64,000 nt of DNA, taken from positions 186,001 through 250,000 of the forward strand of contig JAPZSB010000007.1 of NCBI GenBank assembly GCA_027531565.1, in the 5' to 3' direction. A program made the translations under genes and the position numbers. The stretch is from Beijerinckiaceae bacterium (GTDB lineage: Bacteria > Pseudomonadota > Alphaproteobacteria > Rhizobiales > Beijerinckiaceae). Below the pieces are notes generated by a model. It had not been told where the DNA came from and searched no databases. It was given only the letters and a program-made list of their open reading frames with translations. This document shows, piece by piece, positions 1 to 7,602 of this stretch (the first letter of the stretch is position 1; the number at the start of each line of letters is the position of its first letter).

Positions 1-829
1 TGTTGGCGGCCACGATCGGCTCGACCTCGGCATTGAGGAAGGCGACATCGGCCAGCCGGTCCTGCAGGGGCCGTTCCGGCAAGGCGAAAGGCGCGCCGAA
101 CCGCAGCCGGAAGCGGCAGCCGGCGACCCGTTCGCTGTGACAGATCACGAATCGCGCGCCGGTATGGCGGGAAAGCCGCGCCGCAATCGAGAGATTGCCG
201 GCTTCATGCGGCTCCCGGCCGAAAAGCGGGCCCATCGTGCGGCCCTCACGCGCTTCGTCGGGGAAGATCATCACCACCCGATTCGCGCGCAGCCGCCGCA
301 TCGCCTCGCGCACGCCGGACGCGTCGGGCCGGAGCAGGTCGACGCCGAATCGCTGGCGGGTCTTCACGGCCACCTCGCGCTCGAGCAGATCGTCCGGCGG
401 CTGGTAGAACGAGGTCAGCGGAATGCCGGCCTGCTGGAAGACCGGGCCGAACGTCTCCCAGTTGCCGGTATGCAGCCCGATGGCGATGAGCGGTTCGCGG
501 CCGGCCAGCGTGCGGAAGGATTCAAGCCCCTCGACCGCCAGCCGCCCCTCGCGCTGGAACCGGTGGATGACCGAGAACTCCGCCATGATCCGGCCGACCC
601 CGTCGAGGAACTCGCCGATCCATGCCTCGAGCTCGGCCTCGCTCGCTCCGGGTCGGTGCCGGGCAAGATTGGCCCGGGCATTGGCGATGATTTCCGGCCG
701 GTTGAGCCGGACGTTGCGGGTGATGCCATAGGCGCCGATATTCGAGACCCATTCGGTCGGAAGGAGGCCGAGCGCATGATAGATGGCGCGCTTGGCCCAG
801 TATTCCGCGTTCCGTTCGCCGGTGCTCAT
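1..829 (-). CDS. LpxL/HtrB-family lipid acyltransferase (3' end outside window)
   Basis: Likely a membrane-associated acyltransferase that moves an acyl chain onto lipid A or a related glycolipid. The 276 visible residues contain an H-x4-E catalytic motif (H120 and E125 in GLHTGNWE), the hallmark of the LpxL/LpxM/HtrB family, followed by the family-like block IFPDEAREGRTMGPLFGRE near residues 190-207. The ATG at 829 lies 7 bp after the P450 stop, so the two are probably co-transcribed. The C-terminus runs off the left edge. The acyl acceptor cannot be read from the sequence; other family members acylate mannosides or ornithine lipids. Confidence 0.85.
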   Translation of the reverse strand, partial: MSTGERNAEYWAKRAIYHALGLLPTEWVSNIGAYGITRNVRLNRPEIIANARANLARHRPGASEAELEAWIGEFLDGVGRIMAEFSVIHRFQREGRLAVEGLESFRTLAGREPLIAIGLHTGNWETFGPVFQQAGIPLTSFYQPPDDLLEREVAVKTRQRFGVDLLRPDASGVREAMRRLRANRVVMIFPDEAREGRTMGPLFGREPHEAGNLSIAARLSRHTGARFVICHSERVAGCRFRLRFGAPFALPERPLQDRLADVAFLNAEVEPIVAAN

Positions 830-836
830 GCGAGGC

Positions 837-2249
837 TCAGCGCGGATGGACCGTGACGGGCATGCCGCCGGCCGGGCGCAGCGTGAGCCGGCAGACCGGC
901 TCGGCCACGTAGCCCGCGCGCGGCTCGACCCGGAATTTGCGGATCAGGATCGCCAGGCAGAGAATGGCCTCGGACAGGCCGAAATTCAGCCCGGCGCAGA
1001 TCCGCGGCCCGACCGAGAACGGAATGAAGGCGAAGGGATTGTAGCGCGCGTTGTTCTCGAAGCGCTCCGGCATGAAATGGGTCGGGTTGTCCCAGATATC
1101 CGGGCAGCGCTGGATCAGCCAGGGCGCGATCATCACGAGCCCGCCCTTGGCGACGGGCAGGCCACCGACCTCGTCCGCCTCGCGCGCCTGGCGCGGCAGG
1201 AGCGGCACCGGCGGATAGAGGCGCAAGGTCTCCATGATGACCGAGCGGGCATAATCGAGCTTGTCGAGATCCTCGATGGTCGGCGTGCGGCCGGGGCAAT
1301 GCGTATCGAGTTCGGCCAGCAGTTTCTGTTCCACCCAGGGCGATTTCGCCACGCAATAGAGCGCCCAGGTCAGCGTGGTTGCCGTGGTTTCATGACCGGC
1401 CATGAAGATCGTGGCCGCCTCGTTGCGCAGGGCGGTGACATCAAGGGCCAGTTCAGGGTTGCGCTGCTGGCGCTTGATCAGCAGGTCGACCATCGAGCCG
1501 GTATCGCCGTCGCCGGCGAGATGGGCGTTGATCACATCCTCGACGACCGAATGCACCATCTCGACCGACCGGCGCTTGCCCGGCCCGTGGATGACCGGCC
1601 AGCCCTCGTCCCAGCCGAGGAAATAGCCGAGATTGAAGTTGTCGATCGACTTCTGGTAGCTGGTGAAGCCCTCGATCACCCGCCGGGCCGCTGCCGCGCC
1701 GAGGTTCCGGCCGAACACGGTCTGGGCGATGATCTCGGCGGTCAGTTCGGCCATCGAGGCCGTCAGCTCGAATTCCTCGTCCGGGCGCAAGGTCTCCCAG
1801 TGCCGGGCGAAGGCCAGCGTCACCTGCTCCATCGTGACGCCGAAAGCCGGGACTCGGTTCTTGTGGACGATATCCGCCACAAGCGGGCGGCGCGTCTTCC
1901 AGATCTCGCCCTCGGAAATGAAAAGGCCGTCGCCGAGCAGCACTTCGAGCGCGCGCCGCATCTGCGGGCTCTTGCGCTCGAAATTCTGGTGCCGGGTCAC
2001 CATCACATATTTGATGTGCTCGGGCGAATTGACCACCACCACCTGCCGGCCGAGCAGGTCGAACCGGTCGAGCCCGGCGCGGTAGCTGTCCACCATCCAG
2101 TTGCCGAGCAGGCTGTGCCGGGCGCCGAGGACGATGGCCGTCAGGCTTGGCGCATCGCGGCGCGGCTCGGGATGCGGGGCGATGAAATAGCCATCGCCGC
2201 ATTCCTCGATCACCCTCGGAGGGGTGTAGAGCCGGAAGGCGATCCCCAT
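837..2249 (-). CDS. Cytochrome P450
   Basis: Haem-thiolate monooxygenase of 470 residues, the usual size for a soluble bacterial P450. The I-helix oxygen-activation motif AGHETT is at about 284-289, the K-helix ExxR (ETLR) at about 340-343, and the haem-binding loop FSVGPRICAG carries the ligand Cys at about 418. I chose the ATG at 2249; an in-frame start 24 residues upstream would add a basic, unconserved-looking leader. No ferredoxin or reductase gene is adjacent. It sits directly upstream of the lipid acyltransferase gene, which suggests, but does not show, a lipid or fatty-acid-derived substrate. Confidence 0.93.
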   Translation of the reverse strand: MGIAFRLYTPPRVIEECGDGYFIAPHPEPRRDAPSLTAIVLGARHSLLGNWMVDSYRAGLDRFDLLGRQVVVVNSPEHIKYVMVTRHQNFERKSPQMRRALEVLLGDGLFISEGEIWKTRRPLVADIVHKNRVPAFGVTMEQVTLAFARHWETLRPDEEFELTASMAELTAEIIAQTVFGRNLGAAAARRVIEGFTSYQKSIDNFNLGYFLGWDEGWPVIHGPGKRRSVEMVHSVVEDVINAHLAGDGDTGSMVDLLIKRQQRNPELALDVTALRNEAATIFMAGHETTATTLTWALYCVAKSPWVEQKLLAELDTHCPGRTPTIEDLDKLDYARSVIMETLRLYPPVPLLPRQAREADEVGGLPVAKGGLVMIAPWLIQRCPDIWDNPTHFMPERFENNARYNPFAFIPFSVGPRICAGLNFGLSEAILCLAILIRKFRVEPRAGYVAEPVCRLTLRPAGGMPVTVHPR

Positions 2250-2351
2250 CGACGTGCCCCGCTTGCCATGCCTGTTCGGTATTCCCGGCCGGTTCTTCCT
2301 GCTAACCGGCCCCGAGGTCAAGGGTTTCCTGATCGTTCGCGGCCAGCCGGC

Positions 2352-3182
2352 TCAGGAAACCGGCACGCGGTCGGTCACGCGGCGCCAGACGGTGCCGTCG
2401 GAAAAGGCGACCACGGCGCCGCCGGCCGCATCGGTGACATGGATCAGCGCGCCGGCACCGCTGGCGACCGGATCGGGAAGGCCGGCCCGGGTGACCGCCC
2501 CGAGACGGAGCGCGCCGGCGAGATGGAGCGACACCGACGGGGCGGCGATGCCGCCGAGCCCGATACGGCCATCGGGCTGGATCACCAAGGCCGTCAGCCA
2601 GGTCTGGCCGTCGGCAGACAGCTTGATGGCGAGCGCGTCATTGCCGATCGTGCCGATCTCCGCCCTGCCGGACCAGCCGGTCTGGAAAAGCAGGCTGGCC
2701 GTTGCCGCGGCCATCGCCTTGTTGAGCTTGAGCTGGTGCCCGTCGCCTTCATGGGTCAGCAGGGTGGCCGTGCCGCGAACCGCGAGCCGGTTGACACCCT
2801 CGGCCGTGGTGCCGATCCCCAGACGGTCGAGTTCCTGCAACGGGCCGATGGCCGGCACCCAACCGGCCGGGGTGAAGACCAGCAGCCGCGCCTCGTCCTC
2901 GATCCAGGCCAGCCAGCCCGGACCGGGGGGCACCAGCATCCAGCCGCCATCCTGCCAGGCCGCGACCTGCCCGGCATGGCCCTGCCACAGGCCGCTCGCG
3001 CCGTCCGGCACGAGAAAGCGCGCGCCCTCGCCCGGATCATCCGGCGGCAGCCCGATCTGGCGCGAGCGGGCGGAAAGCTGCACCAGCATGTCGAGGCGGC
3101 GCAGCGATTCATTGAGCGTGACATGCTTCTGGGCCTGGCCGGCGGCAAGATAGGGCAGGGAAAGAAGAGGCGTTTCGTCCAT
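2352..3182 (-). CDS. DUF2793 domain protein
   Basis: 276-residue protein whose N-terminus (LLSLPYLAAGQAQKHVTLNE) matches the DUF2793 family as I remember it, a group often found among alphaproteobacterial phage or gene-transfer-agent tail proteins. The N-terminal part is Trp/Gly-rich and the C-terminal half looks like a beta-rich appendage. A GAGGA ribosome-binding site lies about 6 bp upstream of the ATG at 3182. No phage genes are nearby, so its role here is unknown. It is 102 bp upstream of the P450 gene on the same strand and could be in the same transcript. Confidence 0.75.
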   Translation of the reverse strand: MDETPLLSLPYLAAGQAQKHVTLNESLRRLDMLVQLSARSRQIGLPPDDPGEGARFLVPDGASGLWQGHAGQVAAWQDGGWMLVPPGPGWLAWIEDEARLLVFTPAGWVPAIGPLQELDRLGIGTTAEGVNRLAVRGTATLLTHEGDGHQLKLNKAMAAATASLLFQTGWSGRAEIGTIGNDALAIKLSADGQTWLTALVIQPDGRIGLGGIAAPSVSLHLAGALRLGAVTRAGLPDPVASGAGALIHVTDAAGGAVVAFSDGTVWRRVTDRVPVS

Positions 3183-3488
3183 GGCAATCCTCGGGATCTG
3201 ACGGGAGCGTCGAGGATAGGCCCGCCCGGCGCGCCGGGGCGTCCAGCCAAGGCGCCGGCAGGGCGGAGTGCCTGACCGGCTTCCGCTTTTCCCGCCCGCT
3301 TGCGCCGGGCGTCACGGCGTCGGGACATAGAATTGCGCGAAGGCCCGCCCTGTCGGAATGCTGCGGAATTCCCTCGAATCCCGCGCAATCCCTACAAGGC
3401 GCCTTAAGCACGTCCGCAGTCCCGGGCCTTTGTCGAAAACTCTCGCCATGTCCCGGTAACCACTCGAGGCCTAGGGTCCCCGTGCTTC
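3183..3488. other. Intergenic region between divergent genes
   Basis: About 306 bp between the DUF2793 gene (minus) and the GGDEF/EAL gene (plus), so it should hold both promoters. I see no convincing sigma70 boxes. It contains an 8-bp inverted repeat (ATTGCGCG at 3332-3339, CGCGCAAT at 3382-3389) and a 10-bp palindrome AAGGCGCCTT at 3396-3405. Both are short enough to be chance in GC-rich DNA. The open frames here look like shadows. Confidence 0.4.
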
Positions 3489-5864
3489 ATGCGGGGGTAT
3501 GGCTTGCTTTCAGCGGTTTTCAGGGTCCAGGACCGGTTCATCGGCCTGGCGGGACAGGATCCCGAATTTGTCGGCCGGGCGCATGCGGAGCAGATCCGCG
3601 CCGTGGTGCGCCTGACACCCGCCATGATGCTCGGCAACGTGTTCAGCATTGCCGTCCTTCTCGTATCCTATTCCACGGATCCCAAGCTGCCCCAGCTCAT
3701 CCTCTGGAGCGCGGTGCTTTCGTTCCTCGTCTTGCGGTCCCTGCGTGCCTGGCGGGCCTTCCGTCGGGCCCCGCCCCGCAACTGGGCCTCGCCCCGGGCC
3801 ATCCACCGGGCAACAGTCAATGCTGCGGTATTCGGGATCGTCTGGGGCATGATGCCGCTGGTTTCCGGTCCGGATTCCGGAGACGGACAGCGTCTCGTCG
3901 TCACGGCAGTCCTGACCGGCATGCTCGGCGCCGGCAGCTTCGCCCTTTCCGCCATGCCACGGGCGACACTGGTCTTCCTGCTGCCGGCCACGCTCGGCTC
4001 GACGCTGGCCCTGCTCGCGCGGATGAGTGCCGTCGACATGCTGCTCGGCATCCTCCAGTTCGCGCTTGTCGGCGTTGCCCTGCTGGCCTCCCATCATCAT
4101 GCGCGGATGCTGGTCTCCCATCTCCGGGCCGAACGGGACGCGCTCGAACAGAAGGGCGTGATCGGGCTGCTGCTCAAGAGTTTCGAGGACCATGCCAGCG
4201 ACTGGCTCTGGCATATCGACGAGGCCGGGCGGTTCCGCCACGTCTCGCAACGCTTTGCCCAGGCGGCCGGGTTGCCGGCCCGCGACATCGAGGGCACCCC
4301 GGCGCCGACCCGGCTCCATCATGCGGGGGTGAACCCGCGCAGCGTTGCGCGGCTGATCCTCGCCTTCCGGCGGCGACGGGCCTTCCGGGATGTGGAGATC
4401 CGGCTGACGATCGGGGGAAGGCCCCGCTGGTGGCGCCTCTCGGGCGAACCGGCCCTCGACAATGCGGGACGCTTCCTTGGCTTCCGCGGTGTCGGCTCCG
4501 ATGTGACCGAGGCGCGGGAATCGGCCGACCGGCTGTCCTATCTCGCCCATTTCGACGGAGTTACCGGCGCGGTGAACCGGGGCCGTTTCAGCGAGCTCCT
4601 CGGCGGCCTCGCCACGCGGGCGACGCTGCGTCAAACCCCCTTCGCCCTGGTCTATGTCGACCTCGACTTCTTCAAGGTGGTGAATGACAGGCATGGCCAC
4701 CGGACGGGCGACCTGCTGCTGGCGGCCGTGGTCGAGCGCCTGCGCGTGCTGGTCCCGCCGGAGGCGATCGTCGCGCGGCTGGGCGGCGATGAATTCGCCC
4801 TCGCCCTCGATGCCCCGGGCGGCGAGCCCGAACTTGCGGCCCTTGCCGGCCGGATCATTGCCCATCTGTCGGAGCCCTTCGAGATCGGCGAGACGCGCGT
4901 GACCATCGGCGCGAGCCTCGGCATCGTGGTGGCGAAGACACCCGGCGACGCCGAAACCCTGCTCCACCAGGCGGATCTCGCGCTCTACATCGCCAAGGAA
5001 TCCGGGCGCCGGACCTTCCGCATCTTCCGGCCGGACATGGAGGACCGCCAGCGCGACCGCGCCCTGCTGGAAGCGGATCTCGCCCATGCCATCACGCGCG
5101 GGGAACTCGAGCTCCACTACCAGCCCTTCGTCCGGACCTCGCGATCGACCATTGCCGGCTTCGAGGCCCTGCTGCGCTGGAAACACCCGGAGCGCGGGAT
5201 GATCCCCCCGGCGGTCTTCATTCCGCTGGCCGAGAAGAGCAGCCTGATCAACCGGATCGGCGACTGGGTCCTGCAGGAGGCGTGCCGGGCGGCGGCCGCG
5301 ATGCCGGGCGACATGGTGATCGCCGTGAACCTGTCCTCGCGGCAATTCGAGCCCGGCCATCTGGCCGGCGACATCCAGCGCATCCTGGCCGAGACCGGCC
5401 TCGCCCCGCCGCGACTCGAGCTCGAGGTGACGGAAAGCGTGCTGATCGACAACCCGGATGCGGTGATCGAGTGCCTGCGCGAACTGAAGGCCGTCGGCGT
5501 CCGGATCGCGATGGATGATTTCGGCACCGGCTATTCGAGCCTGTCCTATCTCTGGCGCTTCCCGTTCGACAAGATCAAGATCGACGGGGCCTTCATCGCG
5601 GCCATGACGCAGGACCGGACCGCGCGCGACATCGTGCAGGCCATCGCGATGCTGACGCGCCAGCTCGGCGTCGAGCTGACGGCCGAGCGCGTGGAAACGG
5701 AGGAGGAGATCCGGTTCCTGAAGGAAATCCGCTGCGACTACCTGCAGGGCTATTTCTTCGCGCGCCCGATGCCCCTCGCCGATGCGGCCATCCACCTCAT
5801 CGCCGGAACACGGCGCCGCGGGCGGGCATCCGCCTCCGGCCGGCCGAAATCGCTCGCGGCCTGA
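3489..5864 (+). CDS. Membrane PAS-GGDEF-EAL c-di-GMP protein
   Basis: 791 residues. About six hydrophobic segments occupy residues 43-200, followed by a PAS-like region (about 230-340), GGDEF (about 345-510) and EAL (about 520-770). The cyclase signature GGDEF (432-436) is intact. The product-inhibition RxxD site just before it is missing: the equivalent residues read PPEA. In the EAL domain EAL (559-561), DDFGTGYSS and QGYFFARP are present, but the usual AEGVET loop reads AERVET (Arg734 for Gly). It probably makes or degrades c-di-GMP in response to a membrane or PAS signal; which activity dominates is not clear. It precedes manC and an RTX gene on the same strand, fitting a link to surface material. 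Confidence 0.92.
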   Translation: MRGYGLLSAVFRVQDRFIGLAGQDPEFVGRAHAEQIRAVVRLTPAMMLGNVFSIAVLLVSYSTDPKLPQLILWSAVLSFLVLRSLRAWRAFRRAPPRNWASPRAIHRATVNAAVFGIVWGMMPLVSGPDSGDGQRLVVTAVLTGMLGAGSFALSAMPRATLVFLLPATLGSTLALLARMSAVDMLLGILQFALVGVALLASHHHARMLVSHLRAERDALEQKGVIGLLLKSFEDHASDWLWHIDEAGRFRHVSQRFAQAAGLPARDIEGTPAPTRLHHAGVNPRSVARLILAFRRRRAFRDVEIRLTIGGRPRWWRLSGEPALDNAGRFLGFRGVGSDVTEARESADRLSYLAHFDGVTGAVNRGRFSELLGGLATRATLRQTPFALVYVDLDFFKVVNDRHGHRTGDLLLAAVVERLRVLVPPEAIVARLGGDEFALALDAPGGEPELAALAGRIIAHLSEPFEIGETRVTIGASLGIVVAKTPGDAETLLHQADLALYIAKESGRRTFRIFRPDMEDRQRDRALLEADLAHAITRGELELHYQPFVRTSRSTIAGFEALLRWKHPERGMIPPAVFIPLAEKSSLINRIGDWVLQEACRAAAAMPGDMVIAVNLSSRQFEPGHLAGDIQRILAETGLAPPRLELEVTESVLIDNPDAVIECLRELKAVGVRIAMDDFGTGYSSLSYLWRFPFDKIKIDGAFIAAMTQDRTARDIVQAIAMLTRQLGVELTAERVETEEEIRFLKEIRCDYLQGYFFARPMPLADAAIHLIAGTRRRGRASASGRPKSLAA

Positions 5865-5994
5865 AAGCGCGGCAGCACAGGCATCCTTCCCGGCATTTTT
5901 CCCTGACCATCCGCGCACGAGGCGCCGCGGAAGGCTTGTCAGGGCCCGAGGCTTGTGCCTTTAAACGCCGAGAAACTCCTTCGTGCAGGTCGCC

Positions 5995-7416
5995 ATGTCC
6001 GTTTCCTTCCCCCTCGTTCGTCCGATCATCATGTGCGGCGGCTCCGGCACCCGGCTCTGGCCCCTCTCCCGCGAGGCCGTGCCGAAGCAGTTCGCGCCGC
6101 TTTTCGACGGACGGTCGACCTTCCAGGAAACCATCCTGCGGCTGAAGGATCCGGCGGTGTTCGGCAAGCCGATCATCATCGCCAACCAGGGTCACCGCTT
6201 CCTGATCGAGCGCCAGATGGCCGAAATCGGCGCGGAGGCCGATCTCGTTCTCGAGCCGGTCGCCCGGGATTCCGGGCCGGCCATCGTGGCGGGCAGCCTG
6301 TTCTGCGAGCAGGCCAGCCCCGGCCAGCTGGCCCTCGTGCTGGCGGCGGACCATCTCGTGCTCCGGCCAGAGGCGTTCCGCGCCGCCGTGGCCGAAGGGC
6401 GCGGGGCGGCGATGTCCGGCTCGATCGTTACGTTCGGCGTGGTTCCCGCCGGGCCGGCGACCGGCTATGGCTATATCGAGCCGGGCGATGCGGTCTCGGG
6501 CGAGGTCCGGGCCGTGAAGCGCTTCGTCGAGAAGCCGGACCTGCCGACCGCCATCCGCTATCTCGAGCAGGGTTTCCTCTGGAATTCCGGGAATTTCCTG
6601 TTCGCCCCGGCCACGGTGATCGCGGAATACGAGGCCGGCGATGCCGCCAGCGTCGCAACCATCCGCAAGGCGCTGGCCGAGGCGCGGCAGGATCTCGGCA
6701 TGCCGGTGCTCGACCCGGAAGCGTTCGGGGCCGCGCGCAAGATCTCGTTCGACTATGCGGTGATGGAAAAGACGAAGCGCGCCGCCGTGATCGGCGGGGA
6801 TTTCGGCTGGTCGGATATCGGCAGCTGGGATGCGCTCTGGGATGTCTCGGACCGCGATGGCGCCAACAATGCCATTTCCGGCGAGGCCGTGCTGGTCGAC
6901 ACACGGAACAGCTATGTCTCGTCCGAGAACCAGCTGGTGGCGACGCTGGGCGTGGACAATCTCGTCGTCGTGGCGACGCGCGATGCGGTGCTCGTCGCCG
7001 ACAAGTCCCGCGCCGGCGAGGTGAAGCAGGTCGTCGATACCCTGCGCCAGCATGGCAAGCCGCAGGCCAACAACCATGCCCGCATGTACCGCCCCTGGGG
7101 CTGGTACCAGACGCTGGAGCTGCAGGGCCGGTTCCAGGTGAAGCGGATCGTGGTCTATCCCGGCGGCAAGCTGTCGCTGCAGAAGCATTTCCACCGCGCC
7201 GAGCACTGGGTGGTCGTGCGCGGGACCGCCCGCGTGACGGTCGACAACGACCTGCGCGAACTGACCGAGAACCAGTCGGTCTATATCCCACTGGGGGCCG
7301 TCCACCGGCTCGAGAACCCGGGCAAGATCGATGTCGAGATCATCGAGGTCCAGACCGGCTCCTATCTCGGCGAGGATGACATCATCCGCCTCGAGGATGT
7401 CTACCAGCGCAGCTGA
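5995..7416 (+). CDS. manC: Bifunctional mannose-1-P guanylyltransferase / mannose-6-P isomerase
   Basis: 473 residues, normal for the fused ManC/AlgA/XanB type. The N-terminal nucleotidyltransferase opens with MCGGSGTRLWPLSRE and contains VEKP. The C-terminal type II phosphomannose isomerase cupin has QKHFHRAEHWVVVRG and a later PLGAVHRLENPG. It makes GDP-mannose from mannose-1-phosphate and interconverts fructose-6-P and mannose-6-P in the cytoplasm, feeding polysaccharide or glycoprotein synthesis. I chose the ATG at 5995; an in-frame GTG at 5983 is possible. It stands alone, with no glycosyltransferases nearby. Confidence 0.95.
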   Translation: MSVSFPLVRPIIMCGGSGTRLWPLSREAVPKQFAPLFDGRSTFQETILRLKDPAVFGKPIIIANQGHRFLIERQMAEIGAEADLVLEPVARDSGPAIVAGSLFCEQASPGQLALVLAADHLVLRPEAFRAAVAEGRGAAMSGSIVTFGVVPAGPATGYGYIEPGDAVSGEVRAVKRFVEKPDLPTAIRYLEQGFLWNSGNFLFAPATVIAEYEAGDAASVATIRKALAEARQDLGMPVLDPEAFGAARKISFDYAVMEKTKRAAVIGGDFGWSDIGSWDALWDVSDRDGANNAISGEAVLVDTRNSYVSSENQLVATLGVDNLVVVATRDAVLVADKSRAGEVKQVVDTLRQHGKPQANNHARMYRPWGWYQTLELQGRFQVKRIVVYPGGKLSLQKHFHRAEHWVVVRGTARVTVDNDLRELTENQSVYIPLGAVHRLENPGKIDVEIIEVQTGSYLGEDDIIRLEDVYQRS

Positions 7417-7531
7417 TCCCGCACGGCCGGTGCCGCCGCCCGGCAGCGCCCGGTTCGTCCGTCCGCAGTAACCTTGATTCCGGCAGATCCTGAACAGGAC
7501 TTGCCAGGAACGGGGAAATGTTTATTCTGTG

Positions 7532-7562
7532 TTGACGCGAATTTTGTTCGATTTTCTATAAT
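7532..7562 (+). promoter_or_regulatory. Probable sigma70-type promoter of the RTX gene
   Basis: TTGACG at 7532-7537 and a perfect TATAAT at 7557-7562 are separated by 19 bp, slightly long. The region is markedly AT-rich against the GC-rich background and ends 40 bp before the ATG of the RTX gene. Confidence 0.55.
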
Positions 7563-7602
7563 TAGTCCTTTCTAATACTTCAGTTTTCAAGAAGAGCCCC
7601 TC

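Noticed and set aside
2352-3182. Prophage at the left end
   Set aside because: A single DUF2793 gene without capsid, tail, terminase, lysis or integrase genes is not enough.
783-3275. An 830-codon open frame on the plus strand opposite the P450 and DUF2793 genes
   Set aside because: Its composition (Arg/Gly/Asp/His-rich, no recognisable domain) is that of an antisense shadow in GC-rich DNA; the minus-strand genes have clear family motifs.
3510-5918. An 802-codon minus-strand frame opposite the GGDEF/EAL gene
   Set aside because: Mirror shadow of the plus-strand gene, without any domain or plausible start.
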